12,286 nucleotides of DNA, from positions 1 to 12,286 of the forward strand of contig JAUVEX010000017.1 in NCBI GenBank assembly GCA_030594585.1. Reading direction: 5' to 3'. The position numbers were made by a program, and so were the translations under genes. The notes under the pieces are model-generated. The model was not told the DNA's origin. It searched no databases and saw nothing but the letters and a program-made list of their open reading frames with translations. Position 1 is the stretch's first letter. Each line of letters starts with the position of its first letter. Positions 1 to 5,854 of this stretch are shown in pieces. The stretch is from an archaeon (GTDB lineage Archaea; EX4484-52; B79-G9).

Positions 1-741
1 TACAAGCAGGCCGCCGACAATGTCTGTCATATTCGGAGCCACTTGGGCTGCTTTTCTTTCTATGTATTTTTCAAGCTCTTTTTTTTCATCAATAAGAATA
101 ATTATTTTTTTTGCGTATTTTTTTATTTCTTCCAAATCTTCGTTTTTTAGGTTTACACCCATTGATTCGTCTACGACTATGCCTTTTATATCGGTTCTAA
201 AGAGTGTTTCTGAAACATATTTTGCCAGATTTTCGTTGTTGCTTGTCAATTCTACAAGTTCCGGGAAATAATACCCGTACCATTCACGAAGCCTCATAGA
301 CATTGTGTTTACCTGTTTTGCAAGCTCGTCTGTTGTGTTTATTGCCTGTAAGATGAGCTTGTCTTCACCAACGGAATTTCGCATCTTTCGGACAGTCAAT
401 TCCGTGCTTGTTTCGTGAATTATAGTTAGAAGCTCGCTTTTTTCTTTTATTATGTTGTTTTTTCTTGCGATGTCAAGCATGTTTCCTCGTAAGTAATTGC
501 CTGCAGGATTTGGAAATTCGTGCTCGTATCCTTCTTTTTTTGTCTCAAATATGATTTTTCCTTTTTCCTTTATTTGGCTTAATAGTTTTTTTTCAGAATC
601 AGATATTGCTTTTTTTTCACAATCTTCAAGCTCGTCTGCTCTTTTTTTAGCGTCATTTTTAAATGAGATGAAACTTATTGGGTTTCTTTGTTCATTTACA
701 GCTACTGCGCCTATAGGGGATGAGGCTATGTAGATTGTCAT
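1..741 (-). CDS. nop5: Nop5/Nop56-family box C/D RNP core protein, C-terminus cut off by window edge
   Basis: Archaeal Nop5 bridges L7Ae-bound box C/D guide RNA and fibrillarin in the particle that performs 2'-O-methylation of rRNA and tRNA. The reverse strand is open for 247 codons and runs off the left end. After a divergent N-terminal domain (about residues 1-120) come the family hallmarks: the coiled-coil start DKLILQAINTTDELAKQ, then MRLREWYGYYFPEL, and at the edge the opening of the Nop domain (AAQVAPNMTDIVGG). The rest of the Nop domain and the basic tail lie outside. I chose the ATG at 741 over the in-frame ATG at 750 because a TATA-like element at 761-770 would place transcription start almost on 741, giving a leaderless mRNA; no Shine-Dalgarno is seen. 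In many archaea the fibrillarin gene follows nop5; here that would be beyond the left edge. Confidence 0.93.
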   Translation of the reverse strand, partial: MTIYIASSPIGAVAVNEQRNPISFISFKNDAKKRADELEDCEKKAISDSEKKLLSQIKEKGKIIFETKKEGYEHEFPNPAGNYLRGNMLDIARKNNIIKEKSELLTIIHETSTELTVRKMRNSVGEDKLILQAINTTDELAKQVNTMSMRLREWYGYYFPELVELTSNNENLAKYVSETLFRTDIKGIVVDESMGVNLKNEDLEEIKKYAKKIIILIDEKKELEKYIERKAAQVAPNMTDIVGGLLV

Positions 742-760
742 GTGTATCATTATTGTGCGT

Positions 761-770
761 TATATTTAAA
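761..770 (-). promoter_or_regulatory. TATA box of nop5 (leaderless promoter)
   Basis: Read on the minus strand the bases are TTTAAATATA. The centre is about 25 bases upstream of the ATG at 741, the normal archaeal TATA-to-start distance. This implies a leaderless transcript and fits the absence of a Shine-Dalgarno site. It is a sequence match only. Confidence 0.5.
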
Positions 771-841
771 ATGTTGCCGTTATTGTTGTATTTTTCCGCC
801 TTCATTTCAGAATAAATTGTTTTTATTTTTCATCCACAAGC

Positions 842-849
842 TTTTTAAA
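842..849 (+). promoter_or_regulatory. TATA box of rps17e
   Basis: TTTTTAAA lies about 46 bases before the rps17e ATG. A start about 26 bases downstream (near 872) would leave a leader of roughly 20 bases that includes the AGGT ribosome-binding site at 881-884. Confidence 0.45.
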
Positions 850-891
850 ACTAACCTGCGATAGTTTGTTAGAATCTTAAAGGTTTTACAC

Positions 892-1083
892 ATGGGAAGA
901 ATAAAAACAAGGGTCGTAAAAGGAAACGCGAAAGAATTGCTTAGCATTTGCCCTGAAAAATTCGGAAAGGATTTTGAAACAAATAAAGCAACATTGAAAG
1001 AATTAGATGTTGTAGAAAGCCACCACATACGAAACAAGATTGCGGGATATATAACCGGGCTTGTCAAAAGGAAAGAGTTCTGA
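892..1083 (+). CDS. rps17e: Ribosomal protein eS17
   Basis: This is a small-subunit ribosomal protein found only in archaea and eukaryotes. The 63-residue product begins MGRIKTRVVKGNAKELL and contains the family signature DFETNKATLKELDV followed by the very conserved RNKIAGYITGLVKRK near the C-terminus. The length is usual for archaeal eS17. The ATG is preceded by AGGT at 881-884 with 7 bases of spacing. The gene stands alone on the plus strand, between nop5 and fni, both on the other strand, and converges with fni across 35 bases. Lysine and arginine are abundant, as expected for an rRNA-binding protein. Confidence 0.95.
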   Translation: MGRIKTRVVKGNAKELLSICPEKFGKDFETNKATLKELDVVESHHIRNKIAGYITGLVKRKEF

Positions 1084-1087
1084 ACTG

Positions 1088-1117
1088 TTTTTTGATAATA
1101 AATTTACTTGATTTTTT
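1088..1117 (+). terminator. T-rich terminator of rps17e
   Basis: Two runs of six T (1088-1093 and 1112-1117) follow the rps17e stop directly, the form of intrinsic archaeal termination. They fill the gap before the convergent fni gene. No strong hairpin is present, and none is needed in archaea. Confidence 0.5.
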
Positions 1118-1118
1118 C

Positions 1119-2249
1119 TTAATGGTACATCGCAGTTTTAACTGTTGTGCGCAAGGATTCAAGAGTTTCCCTGTTTGCGTATTCTTTTGTGTCGATTCCT
1201 CTTTCTAAAAGCCATTCGCGCGTTTTTCCGGTAATTACTATGTCTTTTTTCTTTAATTCATCGATGTTTTTTGCACCAATGAGAAACATAGTTGTTTTAA
1301 GCTCTTTTATGATTCTTTCAAGAACTTTTTTTACATCATTTTTGGATTTTGTTGCGGCCTCTAAAAGCGGGAGTGCGAGCCCTGCATAATCTGCGCCCAG
1401 GCAAATAGCTTTTGCGGCATCTGTTCCGGTCCTTATCCCGCCTGATGCGATTATAGGCAGTTTGGTTGTTTTCCTTGTTTCTGCAACAGATACGGCTGTT
1501 GGTATTCCCCAATTTTTGAATGTATTTCCTATTGCAGGCTTGTCTTTGTCGCGGTAGGATTCTACAAGACTGAATGATGTCCCTCCAAGGCCTGCGACAT
1601 CGATTACAGCAACACCTGATTTTTCAAGCATAAGTGCTATTTCTCGTGAAATACCGGCGCCTGTTTCCTTTACGATTACAGGTTTTCCTAAATCAGCACA
1701 TATTTTTTTAATTGAGTCGAGCGCGTTTTTGAAATCAAGGTCGCCTTCAGGCTGTGCTGCTTCCTGAAGCGCGTTTAGGTGAATCGCAAGTGCGTCTGCA
1801 TTAATTTGTTTTATGACTTCTTTGGCATCTTTTATTGTGTATTCGCCTTTTGAGAATTGTACTGCCCCCAAATTCCCTATCAAAGGGATTGTTGGCGCTA
1901 CGGGACGAATGTTGTATGTTTCCTGCAGTTTTTTATCTGTTATAGCTGCGCGCTGGGAACCTACACCCATCGCAAGCCCGAGCTCTTCTGCGGCGGCTGC
2001 AAGGTTCTTGTTTATTTTTTCTGCTTCTTTTGTTCCGCCGGTGATTGCTTCGATCAGAATCGGAGCCGTTATTTTTTTGCCTAAAAACGAGCATGCTGTG
2101 TCAATATCTGACATATCTACTTCCGGAAGTGCCTTGTGCACAAAAAACAGGTCGTTGAAGCCTGTTTTTATATCGGATTCTATGCTTTTTTCAAGGCATA
2201 TTGAAATATGCTGTTTTTTCCTTGTTTCTGTAGCTGAATTTTTCTCCAT
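1119..2249 (-). CDS. fni: Isopentenyl-diphosphate delta-isomerase, type 2 (FMN-dependent)
   Basis: Interconverts IPP and DMAPP using reduced FMN and Mg2+, the step that supplies the allylic starter for archaeal isoprenoid lipids. The 376-residue product is a complete type 2 IDI. It has the N-terminal substrate-binding RKKQH (10-14), EAITGGT (67-73), MGVGSQR (94-100), the catalytic/metal strand HLNALQE (157-163), VKETGAG (193-199), the phosphate loop GLGGTSF (220-226) and the FMN loop SGGIRTG (269-275). The frame could begin 10 codons earlier at 2279, but the ATG at 2249 has AGGTG at 2255-2259 with 5 bases of spacing and matches the usual N-terminus, so 2249 is chosen. It is divergent from the membrane-protein gene at 2327 and convergent with rps17e. 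Confidence 0.96.
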   Translation of the reverse strand: MEKNSATETRKKQHISICLEKSIESDIKTGFNDLFFVHKALPEVDMSDIDTACSFLGKKITAPILIEAITGGTKEAEKINKNLAAAAEELGLAMGVGSQRAAITDKKLQETYNIRPVAPTIPLIGNLGAVQFSKGEYTIKDAKEVIKQINADALAIHLNALQEAAQPEGDLDFKNALDSIKKICADLGKPVIVKETGAGISREIALMLEKSGVAVIDVAGLGGTSFSLVESYRDKDKPAIGNTFKNWGIPTAVSVAETRKTTKLPIIASGGIRTGTDAAKAICLGADYAGLALPLLEAATKSKNDVKKVLERIIKELKTTMFLIGAKNIDELKKKDIVITGKTREWLLERGIDTKEYANRETLESLRTTVKTAMYH

Positions 2250-2280
2250 AAAAACACCTGTTTTATATTTTATCAGCAAA

Positions 2281-2288
2281 ATTTAAAT
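2281..2288. promoter_or_regulatory. Palindromic TATA element between fni and the membrane-protein gene
   Basis: ATTTAAAT is its own reverse complement and lies near the middle of the 77-base gap between two divergent starts. A start about 26 bases away on either side would fall near 2258 (minus) and 2311 (plus), just ahead of or at the AGGTG of fni (2255-2259) and the GAGGTGA of the plus gene (2314-2320). It may serve both directions. A second TATA-like site, TATAAATA at 2301-2308, is too close to the plus ribosome-binding site to fit as well. Confidence 0.5.
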
Positions 2289-2326
2289 AGGGGTTATGCA
2301 TATAAATACATCAGAGGTGATTTGAA

Positions 2327-2965
2327 ATGCTTATTGAACCATTAAGCAGTGCGCTTACAAACCTTACGACCAGTTTTGTAAATGGGTTTCCGGGTCTTGT
2401 TTATGCGCTTTTATGGGTAATTGTCGGTTATGCCGTAGGTAAAATTTTGGCATCAATTGTAAAAAGAGTCTTGAAAGAGGCTAAAATCGACAGTTATTTG
2501 AAGGAGAAGGAGCACATGAGCTTTAAATTAAGTTCTATACTGTCTACCGTTGTAAAATGGGTAGTGTATTTAGTGTTCCTGCAACAGGCTGCGACTCTTT
2601 TGGGGGTGGCTGTAATAAGTGCGGTAGTAAATGAGATAATAGCATTTGTGCCGGGCATTGTAGGTGCGGTAATAGTGCTTCTTGCAAGCTATGCACTTGC
2701 TATGTATGTGAAGGAAGATGTCATAGGTGACAAGGAACTTTACACAAGCATGCTGGGCAAGGCGATTTTCTTCCTTGTGCTCTATGTAGGTGTTGCAACA
2801 GCATTGCCGCTTGTATCCATTGATACAATGCTTATAAACACAATACTTCTTGTGCTTATAGCATCTTTTGGATTAGGTCTTGCAATAGCGATTGGCTGGG
2901 GTCTTAAGGACAGCGTAGACGAGCTTGCAAAAGAGCAGGTAATGAAATACAAGTCTAAGAAATAA
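2327..2965 (+). CDS. Multi-pass membrane protein, conserved TM helix (MscS-associated) family
   Basis: A 212-residue integral membrane protein. The first segment (residues 20-42, GLVYALLWVIVGYAVGKILA) followed by a basic stretch matches the 'conserved TM helix' repeat that occurs alone or before MscS channel domains. Further hydrophobic segments lie at roughly 70-93, 100-128, 143-165 and 168-192, and the protein ends in a short charged tail with no MscS beta domain. The last helix is rich in Gly and Ala (FGLGLAIAIGWGL), like pore-lining helices of small mechanosensitive channels. A role in a channel or as a membrane scaffold is inference. The start is supported by GAGGTGA at 2314-2320 with 6 bases of spacing. 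It is a single-gene unit ending in a T-rich terminator. Confidence 0.8.
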   Translation: MLIEPLSSALTNLTTSFVNGFPGLVYALLWVIVGYAVGKILASIVKRVLKEAKIDSYLKEKEHMSFKLSSILSTVVKWVVYLVFLQQAATLLGVAVISAVVNEIIAFVPGIVGAVIVLLASYALAMYVKEDVIGDKELYTSMLGKAIFFLVLYVGVATALPLVSIDTMLINTILLVLIASFGLGLAIAIGWGLKDSVDELAKEQVMKYKSKK

Positions 2966-2973
2966 ACTTTGTT

Positions 2974-3005
2974 GGCCTTAACAGGCCTTCTTTTTTCTTT
3001 TTTTT
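2974..3005 (+). terminator. T-rich terminator with short GGCC hairpin
   Basis: GGCC (2974-2977) can pair with GGCC (2984-2987) across a 6-base loop, followed by long T runs to 3005. It directly follows the membrane-protein stop codon. The bases 2964-2983 match 3414-3433, downstream of the next plus-strand ORF, at 17 of 20 positions, so both 3' ends may share one terminator type. Confidence 0.55.
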
Positions 3006-3109
3006 AATTTTTGTTATTTTTTAGTATATCTTATGAATTAATAATCCCTGCAGAATGCCCGACTGTGGCGTTTAAGATTGAAGGTAGTGAAGTGAATTAA
3101 CTTACTTTA

Positions 3110-3182
3110 GATTCTGTAGAGTTGTTGTTTTTAATATAACAATACTTAAGGGATGCTATTAGAATATGTTTTCTACAGAATC
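3110..3182. repeat. 11-bp inverted repeat flanking the start of the small ORF
   Basis: The arm GATTCTGTAGA (3110-3120) is perfectly complementary to TCTACAGAATC (3172-3182). Inside it GTTGTT (3121-3126) can pair with AACAAT (3138-3143, one G-U). The fold would enclose the ATG at 3153. It could be an RNA structure controlling the small ORF or the remains of a mobile element; no target-site duplication is evident. Confidence 0.45.
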
Positions 3183-3395
3183 CCTTACATACAGTCCGGC
3201 GAAATAGAAAAAATGCCGAACCCGAGCTTTGGGTTCGGGATCGACAAGAGATATAATATTTATGCAGGGCTTGAATACGACAACATAAACTTCGACAATC
3301 ATGAAAAATTAAGAGAAGGGCAACACATAGTTGTTGTGCACAATTGGGGCGAAGACGAGAACAATAAGCATCTGATTGGCATTTGGGAGAAATAA
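3153..3395 (+). CDS. Small protein of unknown function
   Basis: An 80-residue frame not recognised as any family. It is soluble in character, with many Asn, Asp, Glu and aromatic residues and no signal peptide or membrane helix. Residues 51-68 (KLREGQHIVVVHNWGEDE) look like a real beta-strand-turn segment. An in-frame stop 4 bases upstream makes 3153 the first possible ATG; AAGGG directly abuts it, too close for a good ribosome site, so the true start may be Met21 at 3213. The start lies inside an inverted repeat and a stable 8-bp hairpin lies within the gene. It stands alone, convergent with the Tat/fibre operon. It may be an expressed small gene or a fragment of an older one. Confidence 0.45.
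   Translation: MLLEYVFYRIPYIQSGEIEKMPNPSFGFGIDKRYNIYAGLEYDNINFDNHEKLREGQHIVVVHNWGEDENNKHLIGIWEK
3216..3238. other. Perfect 8-bp GC-rich hairpin inside the small ORF
   Basis: CCGAACCC (3216-3223) pairs with GGGTTCGG (3231-3238) over a 7-base loop. It is conspicuous in an AT-rich intergenic neighbourhood. It overlaps codons 22-29 of the small ORF. The role is unknown. Confidence 0.5.
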
Positions 3396-3413
3396 TAATA
3401 TACTAAAAAGCTA

Positions 3414-3468
3414 AAACTTTTTTGGTCTTAAAACGCTTTCATCTGTGATTTTGTGTAAAAGCACAAAA
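3414..3468. terminator. Terminator region between convergent transcripts
   Basis: For the plus-strand ORF, the C-TTTTTT-GG run at 3417-3425 follows the stop by about 20 bases. For the minus-strand operon, TTTTGTG (3449-3455) and CACAAAA (3462-3468) form a 7-bp AT-rich hairpin within 45 bases of the last stop. The 96-base gap 3396-3491 shows nothing else. Confidence 0.4.
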
Positions 3469-3491
3469 AGGCTCAAACGAAACAAGAATGA

Positions 3492-4223
3492 TTATTCGAT
3501 GCCCGTTACCTTAACAATGCTCGTGACACTAATTCCCATGATTTTTGCTGGGTTGGTCACTCCGTTAATCTTTCCAGTCCAACCAGGCGGTACATAGGCT
3601 GCATCAAGTTCATAGATGTTGTCAGAAGTTCTGTCACAATGCCATATTGTATTATAATTACCACCCGCACCATTGGGGAATGTAGAGGGTGATGATATGT
3701 GCCTTATTATAGAAAAATCAGTGACATCTATTTCATAAACATACTCATAAGCTTCACATCCCCAAATAGTATTTGAATCTCCTCCGATTCCATTTATTTC
3801 ACCAGAGACTGAGACAGTATTTTCACTTCTTATAACTGAAAAATCTGAAGTGCTGAGTTCATAAACATAATCCCATGAAAAATCACAATGCCATATAGTA
3901 TTACTATCACCACCCGTGCCGGATGGATTTACCTCGGGCGTTGTTGCACTTCTTATAACTGAAAAATCTGAAGTGCTGAGTTCATAGATTGTAGCAGGAC
4001 TAGTATAATTCTGATGCCATATTGTATTACTGTCACCACCTATTCCGAGCGGATTACTACCTGGTGAACTTGCAGATCTTATAACTGAAAAATCGGATAT
4101 GTTAAGCTCATATATTTCATCACTGTCCCAATCACAATGCCAGATAGTGCTGGTGTCGCCACCAATGCCCGAAGGAGTTGTAGATGGTGAACTTGCACTC
4201 CGTATTACATCTCCAAAACTCAT
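3492..4223 (-). CDS. Five-repeat propeller-like protein with virion-type C-terminus
   Basis: The 243-residue product is five tandem repeats of about 41 residues (roughly residues 5-210). Each has the pattern DFSVIRS..SP...P.GIGGDSNTIWHCD......IYEL, as in beta-propeller blades. Repeats begin at the first residues, with no signal peptide. After a PPGW linker the last 30 residues, WTGKINGVTNPAKIMGIS followed by a similar VTSIVKVTGIE half, resemble a short tail I associate with virus structural proteins; that link is from memory, not a search. It is last in the operon: the upstream gene's TAA and this ATG are separated by one base (TAATATG), with AAGGT just upstream, suggesting coupled translation. 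A binding or fibre-tip role is inferred. Five blades is few for a closed propeller, so several chains might assemble. Confidence 0.85.
   Translation of the reverse strand: MSFGDVIRSASSPSTTPSGIGGDTSTIWHCDWDSDEIYELNISDFSVIRSASSPGSNPLGIGGDSNTIWHQNYTSPATIYELSTSDFSVIRSATTPEVNPSGTGGDSNTIWHCDFSWDYVYELSTSDFSVIRSENTVSVSGEINGIGGDSNTIWGCEAYEYVYEIDVTDFSIIRHISSPSTFPNGAGGNYNTIWHCDRTSDNIYELDAAYVPPGWTGKINGVTNPAKIMGISVTSIVKVTGIE
3824..3986. repeat. Exact 40-bp direct repeat within the propeller gene
   Basis: Bases 3824-3863 and 3947-3986 are identical over 40 positions and lie 123 bases apart, which is 41 codons or one protein repeat. A less exact third copy lies near 4075-4113. The identity points to recent duplication or gene conversion of blades and could allow copy-number change by recombination. 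Confidence 0.85.
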
Positions 4224-4224
4224 A

Positions 4225-4638
4225 TTATACCTTCTGTGGCTTTCGCTCGAATATTCCGTTTATACCGTATTTGTTTTTTAGTTCTTTCAGGCGGGCGTTT
4301 TTATCATCGGGTAGTTTATCAATGTTGATTTTCTTACTTCTTATTTTCGATTTGACATGCTCTGCATAAATCAATTCATCTTCGATTACTATTTTAGAAG
4401 GAAAGTTGGCGTCTATCGCTGCGTTGATGGCGTCTTTACCGTTCAGTATCGTTACACCTTCAACACCTTCATACTGTGACATATCCCTGTCGTCTTCAAT
4501 GATTCGCAATTCTACAGCAGGTGTAGCGTCCATGTTCTGCCAGGCGTTGCATCGTAAATTGACATCTCGTGGATTGATATTGCCTGCTCTTTTGCCTGTG
4601 CTCGGGTCCCATTCAATTAATAATGCTTTCTTTTCCAT
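4225..4638 (-). CDS. Unknown 137-residue protein in the fibre module
   Basis: Not assigned to a named family. The N-terminal 80 residues are compact and well formed (ALLIEWDPSTGKRAGNI, then ELRIIEDDRDMSQYEGVEGV), and the C-terminal third is charged and helical (KSKIRSKKINIDKLPDDKNA, ending near GINGIFERKPQKV). There is no signal peptide or membrane segment. The style matches uncharacterised proteins next to viral fibre genes; this is inference from recall. The start has a strong GAGGTGA at 4647-4653 overlapping the TGA of the upstream gene. It overlaps nothing but sits 11 bases after that gene and one base before the propeller gene, so the three are surely co-transcribed. A chaperone or connector for the fibre proteins would fit, unproven. 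Confidence 0.85.
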   Translation of the reverse strand: MEKKALLIEWDPSTGKRAGNINPRDVNLRCNAWQNMDATPAVELRIIEDDRDMSQYEGVEGVTILNGKDAINAAIDANFPSKIVIEDELIYAEHVKSKIRSKKINIDKLPDDKNARLKELKNKYGINGIFERKPQKV

Positions 4639-4649
4639 TTATTATCACC

Positions 4650-5393
4650 TCATGATATTTCCACATATGTACCATCGGGATTAAAATATATATAATTAGT
4701 TTCAAGTCCAAATCCTACAATTTGTACAATATCCCCTGAATCACCTGGAGCTGCACATACAACACTTCCTGGAGTACCATCAGATAAATAGATAATGTCA
4801 CCCATAGCCGCTCCACTAAAATATGTAGCAGCTCTTATTGTACCTCTTAATAATAATTTTCCTGTTTGACCATCCCCTTTGGTTTCTAAAGCAATTCCCA
4901 TTGCTGGATGTTTTACAGCAATGTTAGTTGCTAATGCTAATTTCCATTCATTATCCGTTAAATCAGGATAACAAAGCTGACCAAAAACAACAGACTCACC
5001 AAATGTTACTGTAATTATATCACCAGATGCAGTATTATCGCTTGTTAAAGTACGGTCAAAAACTTGGTGTTTTTCATTATATTCAAGGTCGCCGCCGAGT
5101 TGTGGGGTGGTGTCATCAACGACATTCTGTAATTTCGCATCTAGCCCATGCACTCCAGTAGTAAGCGCTGCGTGAGTGTCCATCTCTGATTTTCTTGTAG
5201 CGTCTGTGCTTACGGAAGGCGCCCCCATATTCGTTATCTGCCCGCCGCCCATGTTTATAGAATTAGGGGTTATCTTAACGCTGTTCTTGCCGATTTTCAT
5301 AACGCCGCAGTTAATGCATATGTGGGCGGGAAGCTCTGTAACTTTGCCTTTGACTTTACCCAAAAGCTTTATCCAGTTGTGTTTGCAATCCAT
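4650..5393 (-). CDS. Tail-fibre-like protein with N-terminal zinc-ribbon motif
   Basis: The 247-residue product starts with DCKHNW and LPAHICINCG, so Cys3, His5, Cys26 and Cys29 could bind zinc. Next is a fibre-like stretch (residues 36-110): INMGGGQITNMGAPSVSTDA, KSEMDTHAALTTGVHGLD, then DDTTPQLGGDLEYNEKHQVF. This is the wording seen in phage tail fibres, where short beta repeats form a trimeric shaft. The last 130 residues are Gly/Thr-rich beta structure ending NPDGTYVEIS. There is no signal peptide. The frame extends to a TTG at 5408, but the ATG at 5393 is preferred: it follows the previous stop by one base and has GAGGT at 5402-5406 with 8 bases of spacing. Its place in a tat operon is unusual. 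It could be a domesticated viral fibre or the edge of a decayed provirus. Confidence 0.85.
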   Translation of the reverse strand: MDCKHNWIKLLGKVKGKVTELPAHICINCGVMKIGKNSVKITPNSINMGGGQITNMGAPSVSTDATRKSEMDTHAALTTGVHGLDAKLQNVVDDTTPQLGGDLEYNEKHQVFDRTLTSDNTASGDIITVTFGESVVFGQLCYPDLTDNEWKLALATNIAVKHPAMGIALETKGDGQTGKLLLRGTIRAATYFSGAAMGDIIYLSDGTPGSVVCAAPGDSGDIVQIVGFGLETNYIYFNPDGTYVEIS

Positions 5394-5394
5394 A

Positions 5395-5616
5395 TTAACC
5401 GACCTCAAATGTCCCGTCCTTGTTTAATGTAAATATCTGTTTTTCTTTTTTGTTGTAAAGAATAAGTTTTTCTCCGCACTCTTTAATTGTAAAATGCGAG
5501 AATTCTTTTTTTGGTGCATTACCAGTTATGCCAAGACCGCCAAAAGCATTGCCTAAAACAGCACCGCCGGTACCTACAGCCAAAACTTTCAAAAACTCGC
5601 GTCGCTCAGGCTTCAT
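5395..5616 (-). CDS. Small protein with twin-arginine (Tat) signal
   Basis: A 73-residue protein. Residues 1-34 are a textbook Tat signal: basic N-region with R5-R6-E-F-L-K, then a mildly hydrophobic Gly/Ala core (VLAVGTGGAVLGNAFGGLG). No clear AxA cleavage site follows (GNAP at 32-35 is the only candidate), so it may stay as a membrane anchor. The exposed part is only about 40 residues, with one Cys (47), and ends LNKDGTFEVG, echoing NPDGTYVEIS at the end of the next gene. It lies 6 bases after tatA and one base before the fibre-like gene. A dedicated Tat substrate that anchors or docks the fibre proteins is plausible but inferred. It could also be a subunit remnant of a longer Tat substrate. 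Confidence 0.85.
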   Translation of the reverse strand: MKPERREFLKVLAVGTGGAVLGNAFGGLGITGNAPKKEFSHFTIKECGEKLILYNKKEKQIFTLNKDGTFEVG

Positions 5617-5622
5617 CTAAAA

Positions 5623-5823
5623 TCACTTGGATTCTTTCTTGGTTTTTGTGGTTTCTTTCTTCGACTTTATGGCCTTTATTTCCTCATCGACTTCCAGGCG
5701 GCCTTTCTTGAATTCGCCCGTTGCCCTTCCAAGGGATTTCGTGAATTCAGAGACTTTCTTGCCGCCAAAAAGAAGCACAACTGCTGCGATAATAACAACA
5801 ATTAATTCTGGTCCGAATATCAT
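5623..5823 (-). CDS. tatA: Sec-independent translocase protein TatA
   Basis: TatA oligomers form the size-adapting path of the Tat system for folded proteins. The 66-residue product has a single N-terminal membrane helix (residues 5-19, ELIVVIIAAVVLLFG), the hinge FGGKK, and the amphipathic helix VSEFTKSLGRATGEFKKG, followed by a Lys/Glu-rich tail; all are diagnostic. The Glu at position 6 matches the polar residue usual in the TatA helix. No separate TatB is seen, as is normal in archaea. There is no Shine-Dalgarno, but CTATATAAG at 5846-5854, overlapping the tatC stop, would start transcription right at this ATG, so tatA may have its own leaderless promoter besides read-through from tatC. 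Confidence 0.95.
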   Translation of the reverse strand: MIFGPELIVVIIAAVVLLFGGKKVSEFTKSLGRATGEFKKGRLEVDEEIKAIKSKKETTKTKKESK

Positions 5824-5845
5824 AATGAATTTGTGATTTTTGTTA

Positions 5846-5854
5846 CTTATATAG
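5846..5854 (-). promoter_or_regulatory. Possible internal TATA box for tatA
   Basis: CTATATAAG on the minus strand overlaps the tatC stop codon. Its centre is 26-27 bases before the tatA ATG, consistent with a leaderless internal transcript. It would let TatA and the downstream fibre genes be made in excess of TatC. Confidence 0.4.

Noticed and set aside
1147..2286. Long plus-strand frames opposite the isomerase gene
   Set aside because: They are antisense shadows of fni, which is fully accounted for by a conserved enzyme on the minus strand.
3216..3250. GGGTTCGG hairpin as a tRNA T-arm
   Set aside because: No acceptor, D or anticodon arms can be built around it and the loop is wrong for a T-loop.
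3492..4223. Regularly spaced repeats as a CRISPR array
   Set aside because: Spacing is 123 bases, the repeats keep codon phase and encode a conserved 41-residue unit, and the 'spacers' are coding too.
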